A DNA stretch of 64,000 nucleotides from Prosapia bicincta (Eukaryota > Arthropoda > Insecta > Hemiptera > Cercopidae): NCBI GenBank assembly GCA_036971475.1, contig JBAIZL010000002.1, forward strand, positions 352,283,582-352,347,581. Direction: 5' to 3'. The notes below the pieces were generated by a model that was given only the letters and a program-made list of their open reading frames with translations, was not told the DNA's origin and searched no databases. Positions 11,270-22,620 of this stretch are shown in pieces. Made by a program: the position numbers and the translations under genes. Within the stretch, counting starts at the first letter, position 1. Every line of letters starts with the position of its first letter.

Positions 11270-14200
11270 TTAAATTTTAAAAAATATTTTCAAGTGGTGC
11301 AAGAAAGCGATGACTCGGTCAATGGCCGAGGCATCGTCCCTTAGCACCACCTTTAAACTCCCTTTTAAATTAAAAAGGGCACGAACATTGCTTATATTAA
11401 CACAGTCTACTAAAATATGTTTTATTGTGAAGATATCACCGCAATATTGGCATATTGGTGGATCTTCACGACTCATCAAATATCCATGAGTTGCAAAAGA
11501 GTGGCCAACGCGAAGGCGTGTAACCACCACTTCCTCCCTACGTTTTGAACGAATTGAAGACCTCCATGGACGGACGGTATCTTTAATTTCCCTCAGCTTA
11601 TTCTCAATCACGGTATGCCACTCGTCATTCCAAGCAGCGAGCAATAAATGTTTCGCGAAACACACATAATCAGATGCCATAACCAGTTGAGTAATAGGCA
11701 CCAAACTTGTAGCTTTCTTCGCCGCTTCATCCGCTTTTGTGTTTCCAAGTATTCCGCAATGTCCAGGAACCCAACAGAAAGTTACCCCCACACCCCTCAA
11801 TTGAAGCCTGTGTACAGCACACAAAATGTCCCCAACCAAAGGGTTGCTAGAGAAAACACATCCTGAAGAGCCTGAAGAGCACTTTTGGAATCCGAACACA
11901 AAAGATAATGCGAGGATCGAGATTGAATGACGGTCAAAGCTTTAAAAATAGCAAATAGTTCTGCCGTGAAAACACTGCAAGCTGAGGGCAATCCGTACGT
12001 GTAGGTACATCCAGATGCATAAAACGCACACCCAACGCCATTGTCCAGTTTAGATCCATCAGAGAAAATAATTTCACTGTGTTGGTGAGATTTATAAATG
12101 GATAAAAATTCCTGGTGGTAGACCACAACAGGAGTATCGTGTTTTATATAACTGGACAATGAGAAATCGAAGTGCGGCGTTTTTATTATCCATGGAGGTA
12201 GATAGCACATTTGTCGTTCAAACATAGTTGGAAGTTGCAACTCAAGGTCATCCAATATTCTTAACGTTCGTATGCCAAAGGGAGCGGTCGAACGTTGACG
12301 TGTATTGTACACTTGATTTAGCGTATTATAAAAGACTCTTTCAAATGCCGGGTGGTTGGGTTTGCTTCGAAGAACAGAAACGTAAGATATTTGTAGCATC
12401 TGACGTCGTCTTGAAAGAGCGGGTTCCCCAGCCTCGACAAGAAGACTAGGGATTGGGCTAGTTCTAAATGCACCAGTAGCCAGTCTAAGTCCAGAGTGGT
12501 GGACAGCATCGAGAGTTTTCAGAACTGTAAGTCGTGCGGATGAATAGGCTTGACAGCCATAATCAATGCGCGATCTAACGACCGCGCGATAAAATCGAAG
12601 CATACTAGTTCTGTCTGCTCCCCAATTCGTACCACTAAGGACTCTTAACATATCCAATTTCTTATTGCATCTCACCTTCAAATCACGAACATGTGGGATC
12701 CATGAGAGTCTTTTATCAAATAAAAGACCTAGAAATCGAACACTATCCGTGGTTTGAAGCTGAACCCCGTCAAGAAAAAGGATCGGCTCCTGGTGTTGCC
12801 TACGACGACTAAATGCTACACATTGGGTCTTCGAAGCAGAGAATTTGAAACCTGTAGATTTTGACCATTCCTCCAATCTGTATATTGCTAACTGCAAAGA
12901 TCTTTCCGCAGTTGCCATACTACGAGCAGGCACATATATACAAAAGTCATCCACAAAAAGGGAACAGTGTACCGGAGATCGTATATTACTGGTGATACTA
13001 TTTATTGCAACGGCAAACAGCGTGACGCTCAGCACGCTGCCCTGCGGTACACCATTCTCTTGTGTATAGCTGTTTGAATACGTGCCTCCAAGTCGAACGC
13101 GGAAAGATCTGTTTGAAAGAAAGTTAGCGATGAATGCTAGGATATTCCCTTGTATACTCCATGATTTCAGAGTGTTCAGAATTCCTCTTTTCCATGCCAT
13201 ATCATATGCCTTTTCAAGGTCAAAGAAAACCGCAACGAGCGTTTGACGCAAGAGAAAGGCATCTTGAATAGCGGATTCTAACAAAACCAATTGGTCAACT
13301 GATGAGCGTCCTAGTCTGAAACCACATTGTTCGTTGCTAAGAAGGTTGTTGGTTTCTAGGTACCAGACAAGACGGCGGTTGACCATCTTCTCCAGTAGTT
13401 TGCACAAGACGCTTGTAAGTGATATAGGCCTGTAACTACTGGGGTTGGTTTTGTCCTTACCTGGCTTCAAAAGAGGAATTACAGTCGATTCTAACCATGC
13501 ATCGGGGAAAGAGCGCTCCTCGAATAAACGATTGTATACTCGAAGGAGGACAAGTTTCGCCGATGATGGTAGATGTTTTAGCATGGAGTACACAATGGAA
13601 TCAGGACCTGGTGCAGAATCCTTCGTTGACGCAAGAGCTGACTCCAATTCCCCTATAGAGAAAGGAGTGTTTAAAGGAGAGTCCTCAGACGACCCAACAG
13701 TAAACGGTATTGCTTCTTCCTTCAGTTTATAAATCTGGAATTATCTATTATAGGCTGTAATAGCAGAAAAGTTAGAAAAAGATGTTCCAAGTACATTAGC
13801 AATGTCATCACTGTTTGTGATTAATCTCCCATCTGGTTGCTTCAGCGCAATGGCTGGCAACGGAATGGAAGTACCACAAACTGATCTTAGTTTCCTCCAC
13901 ACTGTGGAGGACGGAGTTGTTCGATTAATTGTGCTAATGTACTGTTCCCAAGAGTTCTTTCTACTCAGCCCAAATATCCTCCGTGCTTTCGCACGGAGTA
14001 TTTTATATTCCTGAAGGTTTCCATTCGTTGGGTGTCGTTTAAATCTCCTAAGAGCTCTTCGTCGTAAACGGAGGATTTCTGTGCATTCATCGTTCCACCA
14101 CGGCACAGGCGGTCGGCGTGGATGCGCAGAGGTTTTCGGAATGGTCTTTTCAGCGGCATTTAAAATTGCTTTTGTAAAATTTTCTATATTTTCATCAATG

Positions 14201-14966
14201 GGTGTCAGATAATCCATGTCAAGTGATACAAGGTAATTCGAGTAGGAGTCCCAGTTGGCTTTTCGCAAAATCCAACTGGAATTTCGAACATAACAGGTTT
14301 GGGAGTCACATAAACTGATCTTAATAGGCACATGGTCGCTTCCATACAAATCATTGAGTACCGACCATGTGCATCTAGTAGCTAATTGAGGGCTGCAAAT
14401 CGATAGATCAACAGCTGTCCATCCACCAGTAGATGCTGCTAAATGAGTAGGAGAACCGTCATTTAGCAGACATTAGTCTAGTTCCGTTCTTACACTTTCA
14501 AACAATATCACCGAGAGTTCCTAGTCGGAGATCCCCAAGACGAATGGTGGGCATTAAAATCCCCTACCAATAAGAACGGAGTTGGTAACTGGCTTATCAA
14601 ATTTACTAAATCACTGTGATGCAGGTTTTCTTGTGGTGGCAAGTAGACACAACACACAGTGATTTTATACGGGACAGCTGTTTGAACGGCTACTGCTTGT
14701 AAAGGAGTTATTAAGTTTAGAGAAACAGCATCGATACAGTCACGGGCTAGGATGGCTACGCCACCTCTAGCTCGATCTTCTGTAACGAAGTCCGATCTAA
14801 AAACTGAATACTCCCTTAAATGGAAATTATGCGATTCGTGGAGATGTGTCTCCTGTAGACATACAAACATTGGGTACACATCTCGCACGAGTACTTTAAG
14901 TTCTTCTATGTGACTCCTAACACCGTTGACGTTCCATTGTATCACTGACTTCCTAAGCAAAGACAT
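11270..14966 (-). pseudogene. LINE ORF2: endonuclease, reverse transcriptase, RNase H; inactivated
   Basis: The ATG at 14966 lies three bases after the ORF1 stop. The APE endonuclease (14966-14508) shows QWNVNG, CLQETHLH, YLPPQENL and GDFNAHHSSWGS. A frameshift near 14508, a TAA near 14470 and a stop at 13741 interrupt the next part. The reverse transcriptase (13740-11900) shows PGPDSIVY, FFDLEKAYD, GVPQGSVLS and the catalytic box as FVDD where FADD or YADD is usual. RNase H follows: IIFSDGSK, FTAELFAIFKAL, CSDSKSALQAL, then a frameshift near 11840 and WVPGHCGILGNTKADEAA. A CQYC...H...C motif lies near the end. These lesions mean the copy is dead. Confidence 0.93.
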
Positions 14967-14969
14967 TTA

Positions 14970-16385
14970 TTAGCTTAGCAAAGGGTTTATTTGACACCCA
15001 TTGGTGCTCTCTCCTTTCTTGCCTGGGACGTTTTTAGACGTCTCAGGCTTACATTTCTCAGATTCCATATCCACCCGTTCAGGGATGGAATCTGAGGAAG
15101 TTTTGGGTTTAGGAGGTTTAGTTTTTACATTCCCTCCTTTGTTAGCATTTTGTTTCATACCCGGTAACGACGGTGGCGATGTGGTCTGACGTAACACTGG
15201 TTTACGTGGTTTCGATTTTTCCAACGTCTTCTGCACAGAAGGTTTATTACCCGTTGATAATATCTTCTGCACAGAAACACAAGGCTCACTTAGTGACTTA
15301 TTTCGTGCTCCAATCCCCCCAGTGGAAGGGATTGGAACAAGAGGCAAATCACTATCCGTCGCTGCAGTTTGTACTAAACTCAAAGTAGGAGGTCCATTCG
15401 TGACTATGGACAAAAGGCGAGAAACTTGTTCAGTTAGAACTTCTATTTTTTTCGACAGCTCGGCACAGTTGTTACAGGACGATTTGGAAGCGGTCAGAGT
15501 AGCGGCATAAGTCTTACTGTCTGCCTTTGGCTGAGTAGATCTATACATTTTTTTGGCCTCTGGAAACGACAGCTTGTCTTTCGCCATGATGCCTAAGATA
15601 GCTTTCTCTTCCTTGAAAGTAGGACAGTTGTAGGATCGCGCTGGGTGGTCACCACCACAGTTGGCGCATTTCGGAGAATTAACACAGTCCTTATCATCAT
15701 GGCCTTCAACGCTACATATACCGCATACGTTCTGCTTCGAACAGGTAGAGCTGATATGCCCAAATCGCTGGCACTTGAAGCAGCGCCTAGGGTTAGCCAC
15801 GTATGGTCTCACTGAGAGCCTTTGGTAACCTGCATGTAAGTATTCGGGTATTTCCGGCTTTCCAAAAGTGACGATAAACGAAGCTGTTGCTACTTTTTCT
15901 CCTTTGTCCATTTTCGTTATAGGGATAACGTCCGTAACTAACTGAGAAGACAGTTCGGACTTTATTTCATCGATTGGAAGGTGCATTAAATCCCTACATG
16001 TGATGACCCCCTTTGAGTAATTCAACGATCTGTGGGGAGCCACAGATACCATGACCTGGTCAAAGAAGGAGGTCATTTTTGATAGAGAACGAGTTTGTCT
16101 GTCGGTGGAAGTCGCAACTAACAGTGTTCCGTTTCTTAGTTTCTTAATAGAGGCTACTGGGCCTCCAGCACAAGCAGTAATAGCCTTGTTAATAAGGAAG
16201 GGAGAAACTTTGGAAAGATCTTTCCCTTCTTCGGCACTAGAAACAACTAAATACTTTGCTGATGGCAATGTCTGCGACGTTGCCACCATCAACTTTTTAC
16301 TCAAATCTTTTTGAATATGATCGTCAGGAGAATCGTCAGGAGTCCTCTTCAGACTAGTCATATTTGACGTGGTTTTGGAATCCAT
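14970..16385 (-). CDS. LINE ORF1 (Gag-like, three zinc knuckles), open frame
   Basis: The ORF1 product binds the element RNA and carries it to new sites. The 471-codon frame is uninterrupted. It has a basic N-terminus, a middle domain, then three CCHC-type knuckles near residues 205-255 (CFKCQRFGHISSTC, CGICSVEGHDDKDC, CANCGGDHPARSYNC), and a basic Pro/Lys/Ser-rich C-terminus. It precedes ORF2 by three bases, as in many arthropod LINEs. The integrity of ORF1 next to a broken ORF2 suggests a fairly young copy. Confidence 0.9.
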   Translation of the reverse strand: MDSKTTSNMTSLKRTPDDSPDDHIQKDLSKKLMVATSQTLPSAKYLVVSSAEEGKDLSKVSPFLINKAITACAGGPVASIKKLRNGTLLVATSTDRQTRSLSKMTSFFDQVMVSVAPHRSLNYSKGVITCRDLMHLPIDEIKSELSSQLVTDVIPITKMDKGEKVATASFIVTFGKPEIPEYLHAGYQRLSVRPYVANPRRCFKCQRFGHISSTCSKQNVCGICSVEGHDDKDCVNSPKCANCGGDHPARSYNCPTFKEEKAILGIMAKDKLSFPEAKKMYRSTQPKADSKTYAATLTASKSSCNNCAELSKKIEVLTEQVSRLLSIVTNGPPTLSLVQTAATDSDLPLVPIPSTGGIGARNKSLSEPCVSVQKILSTGNKPSVQKTLEKSKPRKPVLRQTTSPPSLPGMKQNANKGGNVKTKPPKPKTSSDSIPERVDMESEKCKPETSKNVPGKKGESTNGCQINPLLS

Positions 16386-16891
16386 AAATATTTTTTGCCA
16401 GCCATCGTGTCAAGCGTTACGGGCGAGACTATAGGAACGGGTACACCCTTGGATCACATTAAGATCATTTCCAATCCTCAGAACTCTGAGGCCTATAGCT
16501 TTTCTCCTTAGCTCGACTGGATGGGCATCAGTCGAGAACTCGTAATACTGTGCACAGGCTCCGACACCCATGCACCGCGGACACTCCCTGACCAAGGACC
16601 GAAGCGGCTGGTAGACCAGAAACCGCGCTTACGTCTTCGGCAGAGCAAGCTCACATCAGCGTCCCGGACCAGAGTTTGTCACGCTCTGGACAATTCAGCA
16701 CTCCCAACGCGCAACGGTTCTGACCAGTCAAAATTCCCTAAGCGAAGATGTAAGTGTTGAAAGGTGTATAGATTGTGTTAGTGTGTGTATGTGTGTGTGT
16801 ATGTTTTTGTGAGTGGTGTAGTGTTAGGCTAGGGTACCGCGAGGGACGCCAAATCCCTCGTAGGTGCGGCTAGTCCGCACCCCCTGCGGGC

Positions 16892-16904
16892 TCTCCGACA
16901 AACG
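16892..16904 (+). repeat. LINE target-site duplication, right copy
   Basis: tctccgacaaacg lies just beyond the LINE 5' end. virB6 coding sequence resumes directly from it. Confidence 0.93.
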
Positions 16905-19050
16905 TTGGCCCTCTGTCTTTGAAAGTAGTAAAGCCGAAAATAATTGAAAAAACAACTGAGGATGATAGGAAGGAAAGTAATATTACTGATATTATAGAAG
17001 GTATATGAGAAAGTAATCCGCAACTTAAAATTCTGAGAGAATATAGCTATGTCCCTGATACAAAGTTTAGATGTTCTAGCAGTGGCAATTTTTATAGTTT
17101 AAGCCATTTAAAGCTAGAAAACAAGCCTATTCAATGTGAGTTTAATCACTCTGGGCAGCCAGAAATAGAAGTAAAATATAAAGACAACTCTAAAAGTAAA
17201 ATGCTTTGCCTTTCCGGTTGGCAACCAGAGCCAGAGGAATTCGTTATTGAAAGGGAAGATAAAACAATACCACTAAAATTAATGGAAGCAAGCTATGCTA
17301 AATACAATGCTGTTTATTCAAAGGAATCAAATCAGTTCTATTATCTTCCAAGCAAGGCCAACATAAAAGATGACCTATTAAAAAGACCTCAAAAACGGTT
17401 GGATGGAATGATGTTCAACAAGCAAGGATACATTTTCTTCCCTGACGAAAATAAGCAGGGGAAGGGAAAATGCATTTACCGTGTAAAAAAAAAATGATGA
17501 GATAAACAAGGCATTTGCTTCTGGTACAGGACTGGAAGTAGTATATAAGTTAGTAGATGGAAAGCGTGAGGAGAAAAGTTGTAATCAAGGTGATGATGGT
17601 TGCATCTGCTTTAATGGAACATACAGTCGTTCAACACGATATGTAGACAAAGAAAACACTCAATCTTTTTATACAAAGATTTCACAAGATGTAAATGGCG
17701 TCGTCAAGCAACAAGAAGCACCAATTAAAGCAAACAGAACAGAGGTTTTTTACGCTGATAAAGTGTGTAGGTTTGACTTGGAAGGTTTAAAAAATAGATT
17801 ACGTGAAAAAATAATATCGCGATTGGAAGATAAGAAGCAACAACTTGAAAAAAAGAATCAGAAACCTTATGACCTTGGAGATGATTATATAGATGACTTA
17901 TAAATATATGATTATGTCGAAATAGAAGCATGGGGAGGCGGTGAAGCGGGTCATATAAAGAATACACCTAGTAGCTGCAAAGATAATAACTGTTCCCCTG
18001 AAAGTAGGCCAGGAATGCCAGGGGATTATATTAAAGCTAAATTGAAAATTAATCCCAACTATCCTTTCATTAAAGTAAAAGTGATAGAAGGGGGAGGTAA
18101 CCCGGCAGATGCATTATCAAATAAAGACGGGGACCAACCATAATCAAGATGTGTAGTAGTAATTCAGAGCAGCGCTGTAGTGACTTAATTACTGTTGCAG
18201 GTGGTGGTCAGTACAAACAGTATGGTGCTAAAATGGAAAAGGTAGACACAAAAATCTATTCAGATTTAGGGCAAGGAGAAACTCAAGTTATAAGAATTGC
18301 TAAAGTTGAATCTAGTAAAGATGGAAGCAAATAAGTAGCATACATAGAAAATGGTGAAATAAAGTATAAAAATGTACAGGAATGTAGGCAAGGCTACGTT
18401 GATGGGGCACATGGTGCAGGTGGTTGTATCGATAAAAATAGTTAAACCTACAGTGGGGGCTCCCCTGGTCATGTGATGATTAAACCTATGCTTGATGAAA
18501 TTGATGAAAACAGAATAAAAAATATAGATGATGTTATCGAGGAAATGATACAAAATCCAAACAGTATCTAAATTGTTGGTGATTCTTGGATAAGTAAACT
18601 TGATCCTGCTATAATCAACACAATCAAAAAAGAAATTAAAAAAGAATTATTAGGGCTATAGCAAAAGATTCTAAATCGTAGCTTTGAAAATTTTAGATTC
18701 TGTCTCTTACTTTAATAATTAATTAAAACAAATCGCGTATCAATTTGCTATTCAGTTTAATTGCTGTGTCTTAAAAAAAATATGGAATATTTTGTTTGGA
18801 TTCAATTAGGCGCTGCGCTATCACTCGGCGCATGTTGCTTACTTCAATTACAGTATCTTCACCGGATCATTCATGGTTTTCAGTGCGTATACCACTGCCT
18901 AAAGATTCTAACACATCAGCTTTAATGATACGATCATAAGAACCTGTACCTTTTAGTTGCGTTATATCAATACCTTCTTTTTGAGCTATTTTCTTAGGTA
19001 ATGGGCTTACCTTTACTCTACCTTCTGTTGTCTTGGTACCTTCTTCTTTT

Positions 19051-19080
19051 CTGGATCCTAGTGTCAAGCACTGGGATGAC
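19051..19080. repeat. Palindromic repeat in the pdhC linker
   Basis: ctggatcctagtgtcaagca followed by ctgggatgac is the core of the dispersed Wolbachia repeat. It reads in frame in the E2 linker. Confidence 0.7.
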
Positions 19081-19446
19081 ATCGAAGGGTTGAGTGATAC
19101 TGAGGAGCTGGATAATACTGAAGAGTTGGATGATGTTGAAGGGCTGGATGGTATTAAAGAGTTATCTACAACTTCTTCCTTAGCTTCGATATTGGTAGTA
19201 GAAGCTGAAGCATAGTTATTAAGCACATTTCTATCTTCTCTTTTTTCCAGCATCAGGGCACAGGGACATCTTTTTATCGGCTGGTTCACAGGCACACCAC
19301 TTACTCCTTCCGACACTAAAATTTTTGCTAAAACCCCCTCATCTACAGACTCAAACTCCATTATGGCTTTATCAGTCTCTATTTCAGCAATTACATCGCC
19401 TACTTTGACTCTGTCTTGTTCTTTCTTATGCCACTTTATAATTTTT

Positions 19447-19471
19447 CCTCCAGTTTTGTATATACTGGAGG
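19447..19471. other. Inversion breakpoint hairpin in pdhC
   Basis: cctccag (19447-19453) and ctggagg (19465-19471) form a perfect 7-bp stem with an 11-base loop. The minus-strand E2 N-terminus ends here and the plus-strand E2 C-terminus begins here. Each stem arm belongs to one of the two gene halves. Confidence 0.75.
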
Positions 19472-19653
19472 CCGTTGGCACATCTAAAAAACAGCCTAAT
19501 GTTATTAATGAGAAAATAGAGATAGCAGAGGTAATGACGATAACACTTTCTGTTGACCATAGAACAGTCGATGGAGCATTGGAAGCAAAATTTTTAAACG
19601 CTTTTAAGCATTATATAGAGAATCCTCTAGCGATGCTTCTTGAGTTTGTGTAG
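19465..19653 (+). pseudogene. pdhC: Pyruvate dehydrogenase E2, C-terminal catalytic fragment (inverted)
   Basis: The plus-strand frame reads AVGTSKKQP, then IEIAEVMTITLSVDHRTVDG and FLNAFKHYIENPLAML, ending at TAG. DHRTVDG is the acetyltransferase active-site motif with the catalytic His and Asp. It is the true C-terminus of E2 but lies head to head with the N-terminal half. The middle of the catalytic domain is missing from the window. An inversion with deletion explains the arrangement. Confidence 0.88.
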
Positions 19654-19760
19654 GTTGTACAATTCCATATACCTAAGTGGCAAGAGTTTAGATCATCTCT
19701 CTTAAAGATATTTTAGTATAATAGATGTATTATTGGGATAATAATAGAACTGGGGGTTTT

Positions 19761-20253
19761 ATGGAAACATCTGAACTAACTCTGCTCGACTTGCCAAACT
19801 TTCTTGACAGCTTAAAAGGGCTCGTGCGCAGTGAAGTAGAAAATATGTAGATAAAAGGGCAGAAGAAGTTAAAAACGAAGTTGTAATATATATAACATAC
19901 AAGGTGTTAAATAACAAGTTGGGTGATAAAGCGCTAGCTACATAGTGGATAAAGCTAATGAAGTTAAACAAGTTGATGATGGCTCAACGCAAAATCAAAA
20001 AGTTGTCAAAGCTCTTTTCATAGGGAAAACGCTTATTGGAAAATATGAAGAGAGAACATATGAAGTTGCGGTCAGCAGTGAGGGTAAGTTTATCTGTAAT
20101 GGAACAAAATATAACTCCCCTTCTACAGTTGGCAAAGGAATTACTGGTAAAAGCTGTAACGGTTGGGATTTCTTTAAAGTATGTCTTAACCCTGAAGAAG
20201 GGCTAAGAACTCTTGGCTACCACCGGTCAAGGTTCCTCTCAGCTGAAAAGTAG
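19761..20253 (+). pseudogene. Hypothetical protein with RAMA-like C-terminal domain
   Basis: The ATG at 19761 opens METSELTLLDLPNFLDSLKG and meets a TAG near 19848. After a shift and another stop the frame runs from 19945 to 20253. The C-terminal part (GKYEERTYEVAVSSEGKF..., YNSPSTVGKGITGKSCNGWD-FF) has the pattern of RAMA/DUF2924-type domains, found with restriction, methylation and DNA-binding proteins. The specific role in Wolbachia is unknown to me. guaA follows on the same strand. Confidence 0.5.
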
Positions 20254-20356
20254 ATTATTTAAGCAACATGTTGAAGCTTTTAAGGAGGTCTTAATTTACT
20301 TACTCTACCATTTTCTTTATTATCAGATATTGCTTTAAATGATATGGAGGAATAGA

Positions 20357-21915
20357 TTGTCAGCAACTGCTATTATCGATTTTGGTTCACAGTTTACACA
20401 GCTTATCGCAAGACAAATTAAGGAAATGGGCGTTGTGAGATATTCCCAAACAACATCAGTTTTGGGACAATATCGCAATTCAATGGGTTTATTCTCTCAG
20501 GAGGGCCACAATATGTGCATGATGGTTGTTCTGAGGCGAGTGGAGTATTGCATGAAATTATAAAACTTAATGAGGCAACAAACGTTTCTATGCTTGGGAT
20601 ATGCTATGGGCAGCAGCTTATTCGTCATTACTTTGGAGCAAGAGTAAAGAAAGAGTTCAAACAAGAGTTTGGCCAAACTAAAATCAAGATATTAAAAGAA
20701 TCTCCTATTTTAAAGGATACGTGGGGCGTTAATTCTGAAGTGGACGTGTTAATGAACCATGCAGACAGTGTTGAAACTATACCGCAAGTATATACTATTA
20801 TTGCATCGGGTGTGATAAATCAAACAATTGCGATAATTGTCGACGAACAACGCAGAATATAGTGTACTCAGTTCCATCCTGAGGTTAAACCTACAACAAA
20901 TGGTAGTAAGTTGCTCTCTAACTTTTAGGTTATTGCGAATTGTAAAAGGGACTGGACAATGAAGTCACTTATTGAGAAGCAGAAGGATGAAATCAAGAAT
21001 TTAGTAGGAGAGGAAAAAGTAATCGCTGCAGGAAGTGGTGGGGTTGATTCAAGTGTTGCAGCAGCTCTTACACATAAAGCTGTAGGAAAACAATTAAACT
21101 GTATTTTTATTGATACTGGGCTGTTACGCAAGAACTAGACTATCACTATGTTAAAAGAGATTCCGATAAACTACGTTGATAAATCAAACTTGTTTTTAAA
21201 TGGGTTAAATGGCATAACTGATCTAGAAAAAAAGCGGAAAATGATCGGCAGCACTTTTATTTAAGTGTTTGAAGAAGAGGCAAAAAAAAATAGGGGATGT
21301 GGATTTTTTAATGCAAGGTACCATCTATTCCGAAGTAGTTGAGTCAGGACATGCTTCAGGCAATACCAGTACAATTAAATATTATCATAATGTTGGTGGG
21401 TTGCCAGAAAAGATGAATCTGAAGCTAGTGGAGCCTTTGCGCTATCTCTTTGAAGATGAGGTGAGGATGCTTGGAAAAGAAATTGGTCTTTCAGACGAGA
21501 TAATATTTCAACATCCGTTTCCTGGACCTGGGTTTGCAGTAAGGATCGTAGGTGAAGTTTATGAAGAAAAGGTGCGAATATTGCAGGAGGTAGATGAAAT
21601 ATATATCAACACAATGAAAAATTACAATCTGTATAACGAGATATGGCAGGCTTTTGCTGTACTATTACCAATAAGGACTGTAGGCGTTATGGGAGATAGT
21701 CGTACGTATGGATATAATTGCGCTTTGAGGGCAGTAACATCTTCTGACGGTATGACAGCGGATGCATTTCCATTTGAGGATAATAATCAGCATTCGTTAG
21801 TATTTTTAGCTTTTTACAGGATGTCAGCAGCATAATCGTTAATAACGTTTCTGGGGTGAATAGAGTTGTATACCACCTAACTTCCAAGCCACCAGCAACT
21901 ATTGAGTGGGAGTAA
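20357..21915 (+). pseudogene. guaA: GMP synthase, multiply broken
   Basis: GuaA makes GMP from XMP, ATP and glutamine. I chose the TTG at 20357 because ggagg lies seven bases upstream and [22 protein letters not shown] follows at once. The glutaminase nucleophile motif [10 protein letters not shown] (about 20595) and TQFHPEV are present. The ATP pyrophosphatase P-loop [19 protein letters not shown] (about 21030) is intact. The dimerisation part has [13 protein letters not shown] and [12 protein letters not shown]. The end reads [10 protein letters not shown] and TAA. Breaks include a shift near 20465, stops at 20860, 20926 and 21136, and a shift near 21840. Confidence 0.93.
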
Positions 21916-21956
21916 TTTGTTCGTTCTCGTATAGAAACAAGGAAGCACAGATGGCA

Positions 21957-22480
21957 TTATACAGAGTTTTCCTACATAACAAACTTTCAGCATGCTCCAG
22001 TCGTGAAACGAAGAAATTACTTGACAACTCCCGCCCACCCCGCTATCATAACACTGAAGCTGATTATTTATCTTCGCAATCTGTGCAGGTTAATGACAAA
22101 AAACTTAGGGTATTGGGCGTATCATGTTTAATTTTTTGCACTATGTGCACCTTCTGTCTTTATAAATTTTCTGGGTTTTTACCTATATAAGCTGAAACGC
22201 GCTTATAATTCGTTTAAGACAGTAGAAAACGCCTAATTGGCAAGGAAGAATTTGGATACTAGCTGCCCCGGGTTTTTTTTGCCTTTTTTCCTGCTTAGTA
22301 AATTTCTTATCGTTTGTAATTTAGGTTATTTGCGATTAAAAGCAGCCAAATTGCAGCGTTTAGAGTAATAAACGCCGATATTTGAGGTACATATAAATAA
22401 ATAGCCACCCACGGGGATTCTTTTGCCTTTTTTCTCCATATAGTAATTTTTTTAATATTTGTAACTACCGTCATTCCGCT
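21957..22480 (+). repeat. Dispersed Wolbachia repeat, copy B
   Basis: Gene-free stretch between guaA and the next gene. It starts tttcctacataacaaacttt and attacttgacaactccc and continues through cttatcgtttgtaattt and ccacccacggggattctttt. The same words are in order at 55020-55520 and inverted at 40390-40870. The remainder to 22620 is AT-rich, with no frame I can support. Confidence 0.8.
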
Positions 22481-22620
22481 GCGGTAGTTGAGGGAGAATA
22501 GTTGAATCACAGTATTACAAGAAATGCCGATGTTTAGGTTATACAAGAAGTATATTGTAAGTGGCTATATACTTCTTGACGAAAATTATCTAATATGCTA
22601 TATTAGTGTCATAATATTAC

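Larger units (their letters stand above)
10888..16891 (-). mobile_element. Near full-length non-LTR retrotransposon (LINE) with RNase H, inserted in virB6
   Basis: The element lies on the minus strand. It ends in a 38-base poly(A) (T at 10888-10925) and is flanked by a 13-base duplication (tctccgacaaacg) at 10875-10887 and 16892-16904. In order it has a ~500-base 5' UTR (16386-16891), ORF1 with three CCHC knuckles, ORF2 with endonuclease, reverse transcriptase, RNase H and a terminal zinc motif, and an AT-rich 3' UTR (10926-11269). It is more GC-rich than the bacterial sequence around it. RNase H together with an APE endonuclease places it with I-like or related RNase H-bearing LINEs; the exact clade is uncertain. 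It arrived by target-primed reverse transcription, so this locus is nuclear. Confidence 0.95.
9701..18660 (+). pseudogene. virB6: VirB6-family type IV secretion protein, decayed and split by a LINE
   Basis: Rickettsiales VirB6 proteins are large inner-membrane channel components with long extra-membrane regions. The ATG at 9701 overlaps the end of virB4 and begins a signal-like hydrophobic segment. A Cys-rich stretch follows, and the recognisable CAPVPLAPGAPPFC motif is near 10360-10400. The frame is broken many times. At 10887 it stops at a LINE, and it resumes at 16905: ...GSPTN before the LINE joins VGPLSLKVVKP after it in the same frame. The rest (to 18660) is hydrophilic with Cys pairs and Gly-rich segments, and ends KKEIKKELLGL after several more stops. 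The central TrbL membrane domain is not visible and may be deleted. The family call rests on the motif and the virB4 context. Confidence 0.7.
18740..19471 (-). pseudogene. pdhC: Pyruvate dehydrogenase E2 (dihydrolipoyl acetyltransferase), N-terminal part
   Basis: E2 passes acetyl groups to CoA in the pyruvate dehydrogenase complex. On the minus strand the lipoyl domain begins at KTGGKIIKWHKKE and holds the lipoyl-lysine motif EIETDKAIMEFES. A Ser/Pro linker follows, with an in-frame palindromic repeat encoding SSQCLTLGSRK, then an E3-binding region (VSPLPKKIAQKEGIDITQLKG). A stop ends the open frame at 18867. Beyond it the catalytic domain starts (VIEVSNMRRVIAQRLIESKQ, about 18850-18785) and fades near 18740. 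The first ~15 residues are altered, because the gene is cut at 19471 by an inversion. The C-terminus lies on the opposite strand next to it. Confidence 0.88.
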
